NCBI RefSeq assembly: GCF_020382885.2
Contig: NC_058511.1
Location: 1,979,001-2,043,000 of the forward strand
Direction: 5' to 3'
Origin: Scatophagus argus
Lineage: Eukaryota > Chordata > Actinopteri > Scatophagidae
Length of the DNA: 64,000 bases
The position numbers and the translations under genes are program-made. Positions 32,075 to 44,896 of this stretch are shown here, in pieces. The first letter of the stretch is position 1. Every line of letters starts with the position of its first letter. The notes under the pieces are model-generated. The model had not been told where the DNA came from, did not search any database, and saw nothing but the letters and a program-made list of their open reading frames with translations.

Positions 32075-35000
32075 TCACATACGGGGCACAGCACACAGTT
32101 TTTGGGGTAAGGGACTGGGGCTTAAGCCCTCAAGTGGAGTCAAATCCAGTTCGTCTTCTGAAAGTCCTGGTGGAGGAGTGAAGCAAAAGTGCTGCATGAG
32201 GGTGGCGAAGAAGATGAAGAGCTCCATCCTGGCCAGACCCTCGCCCAGACAAACTCTGCGACCTGCGGGACATTCATCACAGGAAGAAGTGCAAGACATG
32301 TGCCAGTAGACTGAACAATAACAAGGAGTATTGCTTGAATACCCACAAACCTGCAGAAAAAGGCATGAAGGCATCTCGCTTGACAAACTTCCCATCTTTG
32401 TCCAGGAAGTGGGCTGGATAAAAAGTGTGAGGCTTCTCCCATTCGCTCTCATCAAAGAGAACAGACCACAGGACAGGATAAACTGCAGTCCCCTGCAGAC
32501 AGAAGTTTATTGTGTGATTGGATGAATTCTCTATGCTTCATATTCTTATTCTATTCGTTTTTCTCCCTTTTTTACTCGCATTTTTTCCCACATGTAAACC
32601 TTCTTTATGTGATCTGTTACAGTTACTGGAATATAATTTTTTTAACATTATTTTTTGGACTTTATAGCCTTTTGACGTGAAAAAAAAAGAGATAAACTGT
32701 AAGGAAATACAAAATAAGTAGCTGAACCTGTCACTATAGCAGAGTGCCAGAGTAAATGTCAAACAGTGTCGTCACTGGACCGTTGACATTTCAAACGCTG
32801 TAAAACATTTTACGGTTGTCACAATCCCATCTACTGTGTAACACTTCAAATTCAGTTCAGTTTGACCTTCTTAATGGAGTAACCGTGGAAGATTAGATCT
32901 TTGGAGGTTTTGTGAGGAAGCGATATGGGGGCAATGTTGGCCAGTCTCTGTGTCTCATGGACGACAGCGTTGGTGAAAGGCAGGCTGATCCGGTCCTCGA
33001 TCCGGACTTGACGACTTCCTATCACCCTGCTCAGCTCCTCCTGGACCTGGTCTGGGAGATGAAGGGATTTAGTTTTTATGCACAGAGTGAAACTCTGAAA
33101 GTTGTGGTTCGGCTAGAGCTTATACCTTGTGTCTTCGGATACTTGGCCATAAGCAGAAGTCCCCACCTCATTGTAATCGTTGTTGTATCAGTGCCGGCAG
33201 CAAACAGATTCATAACAGTCTGCAGAAGGTTTTCATCATGGAAGTGGCTGTTGGTAATCCCAGATTCCTGCAGGAAAGTACAACATATGTACGATACTGC
33301 ACATTTGCTCTCAGTTGTTAAAGTGAACAGTTCACCTAGAAATGAAAGTTCAGTCATTATCTTTATGCCCCACAGATGGAAAGTCAGTTTCTTAAACATT
33401 CCTGGAGTTTCACAGCAAAAGAGCTTTGCAGCATAACTCCTGACAACTGAAGAACTGGGGACTTGTTTTAAAACATAATTGTAAGAATAATCCAAATCTC
33501 CAGAAGCCTCAAGGTTGGTATTAAGTTACGACTTTTAAAAAGAGCAATGACAACTTTAGAAGCAACACAAAAGCTGTCATATTCAGTACAATCATAAAGC
33601 ATCTGATAGCACACCTAAATGAGCTGCAAAATGTAAACCTAAACTCATATTCATACTAAATATGATAAGATTCTGTCTGCATTCGGCACCATTTACACAG
33701 ATTATTCCTCAGCTCCATAGACCAAGATATCAGATTGGATAGATACCGTATGTTTTCTCACCTCCAGATTTTGCTTTTGGATCAGAAAGGCATCCACAAA
33801 GCCTCTGCACTTCTGTGAATTAAGGGTCTTTTTTAATTGGCTTAAAAGCTCTGAGTTTTGTTTCCGACTGGCAGCTCCCAGTTTGTGGAATTCCTTCCTG
33901 TTAGCAATCCATTTGCAAAGCCACGGGAAGTGGTTGTAAATCTGTCAAAAATAAACACATCATGATTCATAAAACCATTTTACCTTAGGTTTCATTAGCA
34001 CAGTGAGGTGCAGTGCACATGCAGTAGTTTGTGTTATTTAGTATTTTGGGCACTACACTGAAATTAATATCTGCAACAATAAATAAGATAATTATAAAGA
34101 TAAGATAAGATAAGATAAGATAAGATAATTAGATAAATTATACCTGTACTGAAGGGGTGCCCATCAGCTGACTGCGTCTGGATGTGTTATATACCAGGGA
34201 TGTAAACACTGGATCACTGTAGTCAAATCTGTTTCCGTAGACCATGGAGCAGATCATATTGGAGATGGCAAAGTATATTGGTTGTTCTGTATGAACAGCT
34301 TCGCCTGCATTGAAGATGAAAAAACTTTTTGCTTTTCTGATAACCAGATCGCTTCAGACAAGCATAATATTTGGTTACTTGTGATGAGATGTGTGTATGG
34401 GTCAGAGATGATGTCAAGTTTTCAATCAAACTAGTTCGGTCATGAATGTCTGGATTTACTTTCAGCGACCTGAGCAATTGGTCCAATAGATTGCTTCAAC
34501 TTGCCGCGACTCCTGCCTCCTGCCTGAATCCTTCTGGGGCAACACCAACTGTCAAAGTCATGTCCACTAAAAAAGCGTGTTGTAATTTTAATCCTTTTTA
34601 ATCTGACCCATTTATTGATGATTAATGTTTCATTTCTATGTAATTCTTTATCAATTCACCTTTTTCTCCCTCACTGTAATGTTAAATGATGATTTAATTT
34701 GTAGTATTTTTAGATTCAGAATTTAATTCATTCTAAACAAATTAATGGGAAAAACAACTAATGATTATGAATAATATTTGTATTTATTTCTTTATTAGTG
34801 ATGAATTTGAAAAATGCTTTATTGCTATTTCTGTGCCTTTTGTGGTTCCCATTCATTTAAATGACGGACTGAATTTAAAGACATTTACCTTTAAATTTCT
34901 TAAAAGCTCCAATGAGGTGGTCACATTCCTCGACGATTTTGTCCTCACATGCCTTCCTGCCCATGCCAAAGTCTCTCAGGTTGCTCAGGGCAAAGCGCCT

Positions 35001-35674
35001 CATTTCTCTCCATGACTCCCCATTGGCCCAAATAATACCTGAGTTGAAGTAGTTCAACAAAATATGTGAGCAGAGGGTTAAAGGCCTTCAGATTTAGTTT
35101 TAAGAAACAGATCAAAGCAAAGATGACTGAGGAAAATACAAGTGTTTTTCTCTCGTTACCATTTCCTTTATTGAATTCATCCAAAATAAGCATTGGATCT
35201 CTGTCTCCGAACTCTTCAGCGCGGTTGACAAGCGCCTCCTTCACCGTCTTGTATCCGAACAGGATCACCACTTTCTTGGGTCCCATGTAAATGGTGAACA
35301 CTGACCCATATTTCTTGGAAAGCTAAGAGCAGGAACAAGATGTCTTATATGTGACTTATAATTATGGAGCACACGTAGAAGAAAGTGTGACCAGGTGATA
35401 GAGCTGCCTTAGAAGCAGAAACAACAAAATAGCTGACAAGAGAGTTACTCTTACTGCGCTGCCTCACCTCCAGAAATGAGTGATAGGGCCTCTTGAGGTC
35501 CAGCTGCAGCAGATTACCCAGCAGGGGAAGTGGTCTGGGTCCCGGGGGTTCATTCCTGTCTTCCTTTGAGCAGAACATTGAGGAGGAGACGAGGTAGACG
35601 AGCAGCAGGACCACCAGAGCTCCCACCAGGTGGACAGGAGTGGAGGACTGAGGGAAAAGATCTAAGATATCCAT
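32075..35674 (-). CDS. CYP2K gene C, complete cytochrome P450 in the spacer
   Basis: Exons in transcript order: 35674-35468, 35322-35160, 35038-34889, 34304-34144, 33941-33762, 33267-33126, 33051-32867, 32492-32351 and 32262-32075. All are GT-AG and in phase, giving 505 residues. Motifs: anchor [38 protein letters not shown] and heme loop [10 protein letters not shown] with ligand Cys448; the C-terminus is AVPRM. It is clearly more divergent from A, B and D than they are from each other: exon 6 has one more codon than in A and B, and intron 8 is unrelated to theirs. It occupies the non-duplicated centre of the inverted repeat. It is expected to be an ER monooxygenase; substrate unknown. Confidence 0.93.
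34099..34128. repeat. (GATAA)n microsatellite in gene C intron 4
   Basis: About six GATAA units. This pentamer is often left at the 3' end of fish LINE/SINE insertions, and a similar run occurs at 62028-62042. Confidence 0.85.
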
Positions 35675-35769
35675 GACTTTAGAATAGTGTTCTCAAGTTT
35701 CTCATCTCATTTGCAGGATTTGTCTCTGTCTCTCTAGAGAGGGATGTGTTTGAGGGGAGAACAGGCTCA

Positions 35770-35777
35770 CCTTATAT
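35770..35777 (-). promoter_or_regulatory. TATA box of CYP2K gene C
   Basis: On the minus strand ATATAAGG stands 96 bases upstream of the gene C ATG. It lies inside the inner edge of the right arm, so it is duplicated at 29186-29193. Confidence 0.5.
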
Positions 35778-36155
35778 GGTCTCACAGAAAGAGGTTCCTG
35801 CAACCTTTGGCTCCTATAAGTGATTTAGCCTCCATCCAGAATTAGTAAATCATTAGAAGACCTCTGTCTGTTGACCTGCTTCCAGTCATGATATAATTCA
35901 TCCAGCGTTGTCCCCGACCCCCTTGTCAAAACCAAGCTAAAAAAATGCTTGTATTTTGAGATATTCTGTCCAGCCCTCAAATCAGTAGGTGACCGAATGG
36001 GATCACTGGTGTTACAATTAGTTCAAAGATCAGGACCCAACATGCAGACACATCGAACTCAGGGAACAACGGACGAACTGACACAGAAGGAGAACACAAC
36101 ACGGCTTAAATTCACAAAGGAGACCAGGCACAGGGGAAAACAATCTGGCATTTAC

Positions 36156-36161
36156 TTTATT
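36156..36161 (-). terminator. Poly(A) signal of CYP2K gene B
   Basis: AATAAA on the minus strand, 132 bases past the gene B stop. It mirrors the gene A signal. Confidence 0.6.
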
Positions 36162-36292
36162 AAGTCGTTGATATTGGACATATTCAGTGATGTTGCACTA
36201 CATGGAATATAATTGCAAATCAAAACCTGCACTCTTGAATGTAATTTAGTTGATGTGCTGACAGTGAGCCAAACATTTTCAGCACCTGCTGT

Positions 36293-39200
36293 TCACATAC
36301 AGGAAACAGCACACAGTTTGTGAGGTGAAGGGTTGAGGATGAGGCCCACACGTGGAGTCAGATCCAGGTCGTCCTCTGAAACTCCAGGTGGAGGAGTGAA
36401 GCGAAAGTGCTGCATGAGGGTGGTGAAGAAGATGAAGAGCTCCATCTTGGCCAGACTCTCTCCAAGACAAACTCTGCGACCTGCGGGACATTCATCACAG
36501 GAAGAAGTGCAAGACATGTGCCAGTAGACTGAACAATAACAAGGAGTATCGCTTGAAAACCCACAAACCTGAGACCTGCACAGCAAAAGGAAAACGTTCA
36601 CCTCATCTGTCAGTAAGTCAACGACAAGAAGCGACGGGCAAGTTCACCAACCTGCAGAAAACGGCATGAAGGCGTCTCGCTTGACGAACTTCCCGTCTTT
36701 GTCCAGGAAGTGAGCGGGATGAAAGCTGCGTGGCTTCTCCCACTCAGTGTCATCATACAGGACGGACGTCAGGAGAGGATACACTGTGGTCCCCTGCAGA
36801 CAACACACACAGTGAAAAACTTTGTTGACAGGAGAGGGATCCACCTGCTTCAGGGCAGCCATGTCTAAACCACTCAGACCATTACTGGACTAATTCATTC
36901 TGCAAGTGCAGTCGGATCCTCTGTATTGGGTGTGTTTTTGTCAGTCTGACCTTCTTGATGAAGTGACCCTGGAAGGTGACGTCTCGGCTCGTCCTGTGAT
37001 ACGGCATGGGGACGATGCTGGCCCGTCTCTGAGTCTCATGGATGACAGCATCAGTGAAGGGCATGTTCTTCCTGTCCTCGAGCTGCACCTGACGACTTCC
37101 TATCACCCTGCTCACCTCCTCCTGGACCTGGTCTGGGAGAGGGAAAGTTTTTCTTTTCACAAAGATGAATTCGGTGCTGATGCAGCCCATTGTTGCTACC
37201 ATGAGGGTCCTGAGGTCCTTACTTTGTATTTTTGGGTACTTTGCCATAAGCAGAAGCCCCCATCTTAATGTAGTTGCTGTTGTATCAGTGCCGGCAGCAA
37301 AAAGGTTCAGGACTGTCGACATGAGATTGTTGTTGTGGAAGTATTTATTGGTCCCAGATTCCTGCAGGTAAAGAAGGCAAACAAATCTGTTTGAGAACAT
37401 TGATATTTTACCTTCATTTAAGAACCACTGAGCCATTGTTTTAAAGCAGTAGTGTTGACTGTGTGGGTTGCACCTTGTCCATGATACCTGTACTCTTACT
37501 GGGAAGGATGTAAATGTGACAACTTGTTCAACCAGCAGGAGACACTGGGTCAAGAGTGAGAGGACCTGGTTTATCACTTACTTACTAGTTATACACAGTG
37601 GCACTGAAGGTCGTCTTATGAACTTGTGGCCAACAACGTGTTTCTTTCCTACACACTTTTACCATAACAGAAAAATGCCCACAGACGCTCCAAGGTTGCT
37701 CTTTATGTCTCACATAGTGTAAGCCATTATGTGCAAAGCTTTGCCTTATCAGTATATTATCATGCCATTTGTGTGAGCAGGGAGGAACCTTGAACATATC
37801 GGTGGCCCTCCTTTAACATGGCATATGTATGTATATAGGTCTCGTAGTGCTTATCATGCTTTCCAGCCCACAGGTCCTTTCTTATAAGGATCTTGAATTA
37901 CTTGAAGCTTTGCACCACCTCACAATCATTTAAAGTCTGCATGTTCAAACATAATTTGAAAAATCATTCTTCTTCTTAAATCTTAACAGCAATAGGCATA
38001 ACAGCATTTTTGACAGGTGATGAAACGCTTCCCAACCTCCAGATTTTGCTTTTGGACCAGAAAGGCATCCACAAAGCCTCTGCACAACTGTGGATTGAGG
38101 GTCTCCTTCAGACGGCTGAACAGCCTTAAGTTCTGTTCTTTGTTGGCAGAAATCAGCTTTTGCAATTCCTTATTGGCATTCATCAATTTGCCGATCCATG
38201 GGAACATGTTGTACAACTGTTCAAAAAATGTATATCAGTGTTATCAGGTAAGTGAAATGAAATAACTTCTCCTGTTCAGTTTCTATATATATGCATATTA
38301 GTGGTGAAAATCCCAGCTTAATAAACAGACCTGCAGTGACGGAGAGCCAAGAAGTTGAATATTTCTGTTTGTTCGATCTACCAAGGATGTAAACTCCGGG
38401 TCATCATATTCAAATCTGCTGCCATAGACGATGGAGCAGATAATATTAGAGACTGCATAGTTCATTGGTTGGGTTGTATCAAAAGCTTCTCCTGTGACAG
38501 GGGAGACAAGAAATCATGAGGATTTACTATCTCTTGAAAGGATGTACAATCTGCACAAACTAATAAAGTCCCAAATGTTACCTGCTTGGTTATAATGCAA
38601 CACTTACCTTTAAATTTCTGAAACACTTCAAGGAGGTAGCCACATTCCTCAATGATTTTGTCCTCACATGCCTTCTTGCCCATCCCAAAATCTCTCAGGT
38701 TTGTCAAGGCAAAGCGCCTCATCTCCTTCCATAAATCCCCATTGGACCATAAAACCCCTGAGAATATCAATGTGCTTGAATTACATATCTTCAAGTATAT
38801 TTTTACATTCACTGAAATTCTTCTGTGCATTTAACTCATCACTGATTGAACACACACATGCAACATGCAGTGAAACACACAGGAGCAGTGGGCTGCACAT
38901 CAGGCACCCAGGGAGCAGTTGGAGGGGTTGGGTGCCTTGCTCAAGGGCACCAGTTGTTACCAATATCCAGTGGCGGGCCGTGCATTTGTTACCTGGGACT
39001 TCAGTGGGAACATACCTGACTTAGTCCACCTCTTAATACAACCACTGTCATGTCACAATTATAACAAAACATTGAAACTATCCAAAAACACAATATGACA
39101 GGGTGTGGAATTAGAGAGAGAGGAATTTCGTGTGTTGAGGATAATTACCATTATTAATACAACAAGAAACACGGTTAAGACAACTCCATACCTCTACACT

Positions 39201-40113
39201 ACAACTGCAACCGTGCCATGTACATCATCTGGAGCAGTACAGGTTTCTGAGATCTGATTGGTTAAAGAAACAGTCAATGCCTAATATAGTCTAAACTTCG
39301 TGGGTCAGCACTACTGATTCTGAACGCCCGGCAGGTTAGACTGACATGGCAACATATAGAGGACAAAAATCGAACAACCACGTACTGATATACTGATTCT
39401 GATTCTGATCACGTACTAGAAGTGGCGCAGCTGAGAGAAATGCTGCGAAATGAAGAGAAACTGTTGGGAATAAATTAACACAATTTCATGGAACAAATAT
39501 TAGAATTTAGGTTGTAAATTTGGGTCAGTGCTTCTGATAGTGTTTAGCCCAGCAGAGAAGGCCTTGCTGGCTCTGACGGCCCGCCACTGCCAATGTCAGA
39601 TAAACTAAGCGAGGCTAAGTTAAACAGGATGGGAAAATTATTTTTCTTTCCATACCATGGTGTTGGTTATTTTCTTGTGCTAATATCACCGGATCTCTTT
39701 CACCAAACTCTTCTGCATTGTTAACAAGTGCCTCCTTCACCGTCTTGTATCCAGCCAGAACCACCACTTTTTTGGGTCCTAAATAAACGGTGAACACTGA
39801 TCCATATTTCTTGGAAAGCTATGAACAGGAGCACAATGTCATGACATTTTCCAACAGAAAAAACACACATAAACAGAAACAATAAACTGCAAGACAATCT
39901 CCTGACCTCCATTAATGTGCTGTAGGGCTTCTTGAGGTCCAGCTGCAGCAGATTACCAAGTAGTGGAAGTGGTTTTGGTCCCGGAGGCTCCTTCCTGTCA
40001 TCCTGGGAGCTAAAGCTGGAGGAGGAGATGATGTAGACGAGCAGCAGGACCACCAGAGCCCCCAACAGGGAGACGGAACTGGAGGACTGCAGAAAAAGGT
40101 CTAACATCCCCAT
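36293..40113 (-). CDS. CYP2K gene B, complete cytochrome P450, inverted partner of gene A
   Basis: Exons in transcript order: 40113-39907, 39818-39656, 38757-38608, 38491-38331, 38216-38037, 37361-37223, 37132-36951, 36793-36652 and 36480-36293. The product is 503 residues. Motifs: [42 protein letters not shown] and [10 protein letters not shown] with ligand Cys446. It differs from gene A by a three-base in-frame loss in exon 7 (about 36997-37005) that turns the [10 protein letters not shown] region into VPMPYHRTS, plus an L-to-R change just after ETQR. Both are in the substrate-recognition-site-5 region, so specificity or activity may differ. Intron 8 is a fusion of two intron types (see findings). 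Intron 2 carries a SINE remnant and a hAT-like element. Confidence 0.92.
38836..38958. repeat. SINE-like dispersed repeat in gene B intron 2
   Basis: Contains gaacacacacatgcaacatg, ggagcagtgggc and gtgccttgctcaagggcacc, a block widespread in fish genomes. A related copy is at 52690-52850. A shortened, inverted copy survives in gene A intron 2 at about 26160-26225. Confidence 0.6.
38968..39589. mobile_element. Non-autonomous hAT-like element with 8-bp target duplication
   Basis: The termini are inverted: cagtggcgggccgt at the left and acggcccgccactg at the right. They are flanked by ccaatatc (38960-38967) and ccaatgtc (39590-39597), an 8-base target duplication with one mismatch, as expected for hAT superfamily elements. 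The 622-base interior has no transposase frame. The gene A intron carries a single ccaatgtc at the matching place. Confidence 0.75.
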
Positions 40114-41760
40114 GACTTCAGAAGAAAATGTTTCCTTGCGAGTTTCAAGTGCCACACCCAGTTGCCTTTGGCTCTGTGAGTGGTTTGTCTCGGGGAGCTG
40201 CCTTATGTACCTGTAAGTAAACAAAACAGCCCAGCTCTGGGGTAGGGCTAATGTGTGGAATATTTTGCCCAGAATGGGGAGTAAAACACTTGTCAGCACC
40301 TTTCAGAACAAAGCTTGGTTTGTATCATGACTTCAATGATGAGTTTGCACATTTTGTTATTTTAAATGCCATATTGTAACACTGATATGATAAGCAAGAG
40401 ATAATAAGTCTGTCCAGGGATTGAAGGAAGTGAAGAGGTGAGTTTTACCTGGACAGGTAAGTGGGACCCAGTTACTTAAGCCGAATCGAGCCTTCCACAG
40501 CTGTGCACTTCAGACGGACATGTTTGTTTTCTTCAGTCTACACCTTCTGAGCTGCTTGTTAATTCTGATTCCACTTCCACCTCCGTTACAAAGGAAAATA
40601 CAAATAACCTGCAACTTAAATCAATCCTAAGGGATAGGAACGCACATAAATGTATGTGTATGTATATAGAATCTTGCAGAATCTTTTGCCTGGAAATTGT
40701 GAACCATGGAAAACGATTATCCCGTATCTCATATGACTTGAAACAAAAGCCTTTTATTATTATTATTACAAAATTGTGTTACTGTGGCAAAGTTCATCAC
40801 TGTAAATGTTTTCTATCGGTCAGACCTGTACATCCTGCATCTGTTCCTGAGTTCTGCTGCTGAATAGTTGACAGAAAACATTATGATACTCACACAGTAA
40901 CAGACAGATCAGCCTGAGAGTCTTGACCCTGTTGACCCTGTTGGCCCTGAACAGTACAGGTTAAAGAGACCATTTCATGCCTTATGAGTTTTATCCCTTT
41001 CTTTTATTGTTACTTTATTACTTATTTTTTGTGCATGCAGAACAAAGTTACAAGCCCAAAGTCCATGCCAAAGCGAACTGTTCTGTCCTACAAAGAACGT
41101 TGATCTTGAAAGTGCCTGAAACGCCTCCTCAGTAGTCTGGCCTTTACTTCTTTAAGTCATCTACATCACACAGCACCTGCAAAATTACAACAAATATACA
41201 ATGATACTCTAAATGTTTTAAACACAGAAGCACAAAGAATTTGTAAGAAGATCATTGCAGTTAATGGAAATCCAAGACAAAGAACTTTAACTTGATGGAG
41301 AGATTGTTGCTTTGGGTAAATACTGAAAAGCTGCTCAGCCAGTAGTTGTGTCAACATTATACTTATATATGTATACATTTTAAGCAGTTACACATTTCTA
41401 TGTGTGTCGTGGAAAGCTTAGACTTACTTGAGAGGTGGACTGGGATGGGGGTTTGTGAGGTCGTTTGTCAGTTTGCGAATCCTCCATTCCTCTTCTCCAC
41501 GCTTGTTAACCTTTAAGCCCTGTCTCCTTCTCATTCACTTAAAAGCATGAACATATAGTTAAACGACAAAAAGCCTTGTTGGACAAATGCCAGGAAAGTA
41601 AATATTTACTAACATTGACATTTTTCACATATGGCCCATCCCCTTCAGCTGACGTGGACAAAAATGACCTCTCACTGGTGAAACTGAGCCGAACGCTCCA
41701 CGAGGAAACAGAATCAGTCAGCTGTGTTGGCAGCTTCCAAACACAGTTTGTTTTATAGTC
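40114..41760. other. Divergent intergenic region between CYP2K B and D
   Basis: Head-to-head spacer, the inverted copy of 23555-25635. No exon is supported. It probably contains both promoters: rc ACATAAGG for gene B at 40201-40208, and no clear TATA for gene D. Confidence 0.5.
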
Positions 41761-44647
41761 ATGGGGGTGTTAGACCTTTTTCTCCAGTCCTCCAGTTCTG
41801 TCTCCCTGTTGGGGGCTCTGGTGGTCCTGCTGCTCATCTACCTCATCTCCTCCTCCTCCAACCACAGCTCAAAGGAAGACAGGAAGGAGCCCCCGGGACC
41901 CAGACCACTTCCCCTGCTGGGTAACCTGCTGCAGCTGGACCTCAAGAGGCCCTACAACACCTTACTGAAGGTGAGGGAGTGACTCGAATGAAATTACTTT
42001 TTTTTACAGCAATTTACTGTGTCATAATACTTAAAACACATTTAAGCAATAACTAAGACTATCGTTCTTAGCTTTCCAAGAAATATGGATCAGTGTTCAC
42101 CATTTATTTTGGACCCAAAAAAGTGGTGGTTCTGGCTGGATACAAGACAGTGAAGGAAGCACTTGTTAACAATGCAGATGAGTTTGGTGAAAGAGATCCG
42201 CTGTTATTAGCACAAGAAACTACCCAAGGCCATGGTAAGAAAAGAAAGACCAGAGCCATTCATTTTAACTTGCAGTCTACATACTGCAGTCTTCAGTCTT
42301 CGTATACTTTACAAAACATTTTTAACCTCAGGGGTTTTATGGTCCAATGGGGATTCGTGGAGGGAGATGAGACGTTTTTCTTTGACAAACCTGAGGGACT
42401 TTGGGATGGGCAAGAGGGTGTGTGAGGACAAAATCATTGAGGAATGTGGCTACCTCATGGAAGTGCTTAAGAAATTTAAAGGTAAGCATGTTTTCTTTTC
42501 TCAAACGTGATTAGATACCTTTGGGATGTTTTTCATGTGTTTTTTGATTGTGTTTTTTTCTCCCCTTTTTGAAGGACAAGCCTTCAATACGACTCAGCCA
42601 GTGAACTACGCAGTCTCTAATATTATCTGCTCCATTGTGTACGGCAGCAGATTTGAATATGATGACCCCAGGTTTACATCTATGGTAGACCAAACTAACA
42701 AGAGGGTTCAGCTTCTGGGCTCCCCATCGCTACAGGTTCCATTCACCAGCTTCGTCAAACTTTCACTGTGTCGACTTCAACCTTCATGTTATTTTAAACA
42801 CTGGTGAACACACAGTAGACGCAGTATTTATTTTCTGTGTGTTTGTTTTGCAGATGTACAACCTGTTCCCGTGGATCTACAAATGGGTTGGTGAGAAAAC
42901 AGAATTTAAAAAGCTCACCGCCTTCATTAAGGAGCAGAACTTGGACCTGTTCAGCCGGCTGAAAGAGACCTTCAACCCACAGATGTGCAGGGGGTTTGTG
43001 GACGCCTTTCTGGCCAGGAAGCAAAATCTGGAGGTTTGGAAGCTTATCTGCTATCAAATTAGTATCACTGTTTGTTTATTTATTTATCCTCTATTCAGCC
43101 AGTCTGCTCTTCCAGGGAGACCTGGTTAATTTGTTGTTAGTTGGGATTTAAAACATTTTTTTTTTACAGTGATTTGTTAATGTGTTTTGGTCATGATTTC
43201 CAAAATGCAAATTAGGCATGACTTTAGTATTAAATTTTAAAACAGTCACAAAGATTGATTTGATTAGATTTTTTCATTGAATTTTTGTGTTTAATATTTA
43301 CAGTGTATAAATTGTTGAGATGTTGTTGAACATTTAATTATTAAAAATGCTGCACAGACAGCAGGAGACGGATGTGTGCCTGTGAACTTCAACAAAGGAA
43401 AAAGAAAAAAATTAAACTAACTTTGCGGCCTTTCAAGAATACGTTTAAATTATAATAAAGTTCAACCCCTGCTGATGCATAAACACGGTGGTCCGATGAA
43501 GGTCGTCGTTCTTTTTCACTACCAACAGATTTAATATTTCTCTCGAGCTGTTAACGTCACACTACATCTCTGCCTGCAGGAATCTGGGATGGCTCACAGT
43601 CACTTCCACAATGACAACCTCATGGAAACAGTCATGAACCTGTTTGTTGCTGGCACTGATACAACAGCAGCTACACTCAGATGGGCACTTCTGCTTATGG
43701 CCAAGTATCCAGAAATACAGAGTAAGGAGCAGTAAACAACTCACATATGTAAACATGCAACACAAGCTATGTGCTCCACCAGCACAAAAGTCAACAAACG
43801 TTTGCCTGGGCACCATGCTAACAGTGTCCATAAAAGTAAATGAATGTCATACAGTCACAGAATGATGAGGTTACTCCCATTTCATCTCCCAGACCAGGTC
43901 CAGGAGGAGGTGAGCAGGGTGATAGGAAGTCGTCAGGTGCAGCTCGAGGACAGGAAGAACATGCCCTTCACAGACGCCGTCATCCATGAGACTCAGAGAC
44001 TGGCCAACATCGTCCCCATGGCGGTGCCTCACAGGACGAGCCGAGACGTCACCTTCCAGGGTCACTTCATCAAGAAGGTCAGACTGACATAAACACACCC
44101 AATACAGAGGATCCGACTGCACTTGAAGAATGAATTAGTCCAGTAATGGTCTGAGTGGTTTAGACACGGCTGCCCTGAAGCAGGTGGATCCCTCTCCTGT
44201 CAACAAAGTTTTTCACTGTGTGTGTTGTCTGCAGGGGACCACAGTGTATCCTCTCCTGACGTCCGTCCTGTATGATGACACTGAGTGGGAGAAGCCACGC
44301 AGCTTTCATCCCGCTCACTTCCTGGACAAAGACGGGAAGTTCGTCAAGCGAGACGCCTTCATGCCGTTTTCTGCAGGTTGGTGAACTTGGCCGTCGCTTC
44401 TTGTCGTTGACTTACTGACAGATGAGGTGAACATTTTCCTTTTGCTGTGCCTCTCACAGGTCGCAGGATTTGTCTTGGAGAGAGTCTGGCCAAGATGGAG
44501 CTCTTCATCTTCTTCACCACCCTCATGCAGCACTTTCTCTTCACTCCTCCACCTGGAGTTTCAGAGGACGACCTGGATCTGACTCCACGTGTGGGCTTCA
44601 CCCTCAACCCTTCACCTCACAGACTGTGTGCTGTTTCCTGTATGTGA
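41761..44647 (+). CDS. CYP2K gene D, complete cytochrome P450
   Basis: Exons: 41761-41970, 42072-42234, 42332-42481, 42575-42735, 42854-43033, 43580-43721, 43893-44077, 44235-44376 and 44460-44647. The product is 506 residues. Motifs: [38 protein letters not shown] (preceded by FV rather than FA), ETQR and FSAGRRICLG with ligand Cys449. Exon 1 has one extra codon relative to A and B. Head-to-head with gene B. From about eight bases before exon 7 to the stop codon, exons and introns are almost the same as gene A, whereas upstream exons and introns are clearly different. Its left-arm partner is the D' pseudogene. Confidence 0.93.
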
Positions 44648-44890
44648 GGAGGAGGAGGGCTTGAAACTGCTGCGTGGCCCAGGGTGGTGGATTCGTCTTC
44701 GCTGAAGGCAGCGAAATGGTGCTGAAAATGTCGAACACTTGTGATGTGTGTAAGAAAATATATTTCTTGTATGGACTTTTTTTCATGATTTACTTAGAAA
44801 ACCAAATAATGACAAAACATTCACTCTTCTGTATGTTCAAATGAATTATAAAGTGTGCTAAAATAATTTTTAAGATGTGCTTAAATTCTA

Positions 44891-44896
44891 ATTAAA
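44891..44896 (+). terminator. Candidate poly(A) signal of CYP2K gene D
   Basis: ATTAAA about 245 bases after the stop. No AATAAA was seen nearer. Confidence 0.35.
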
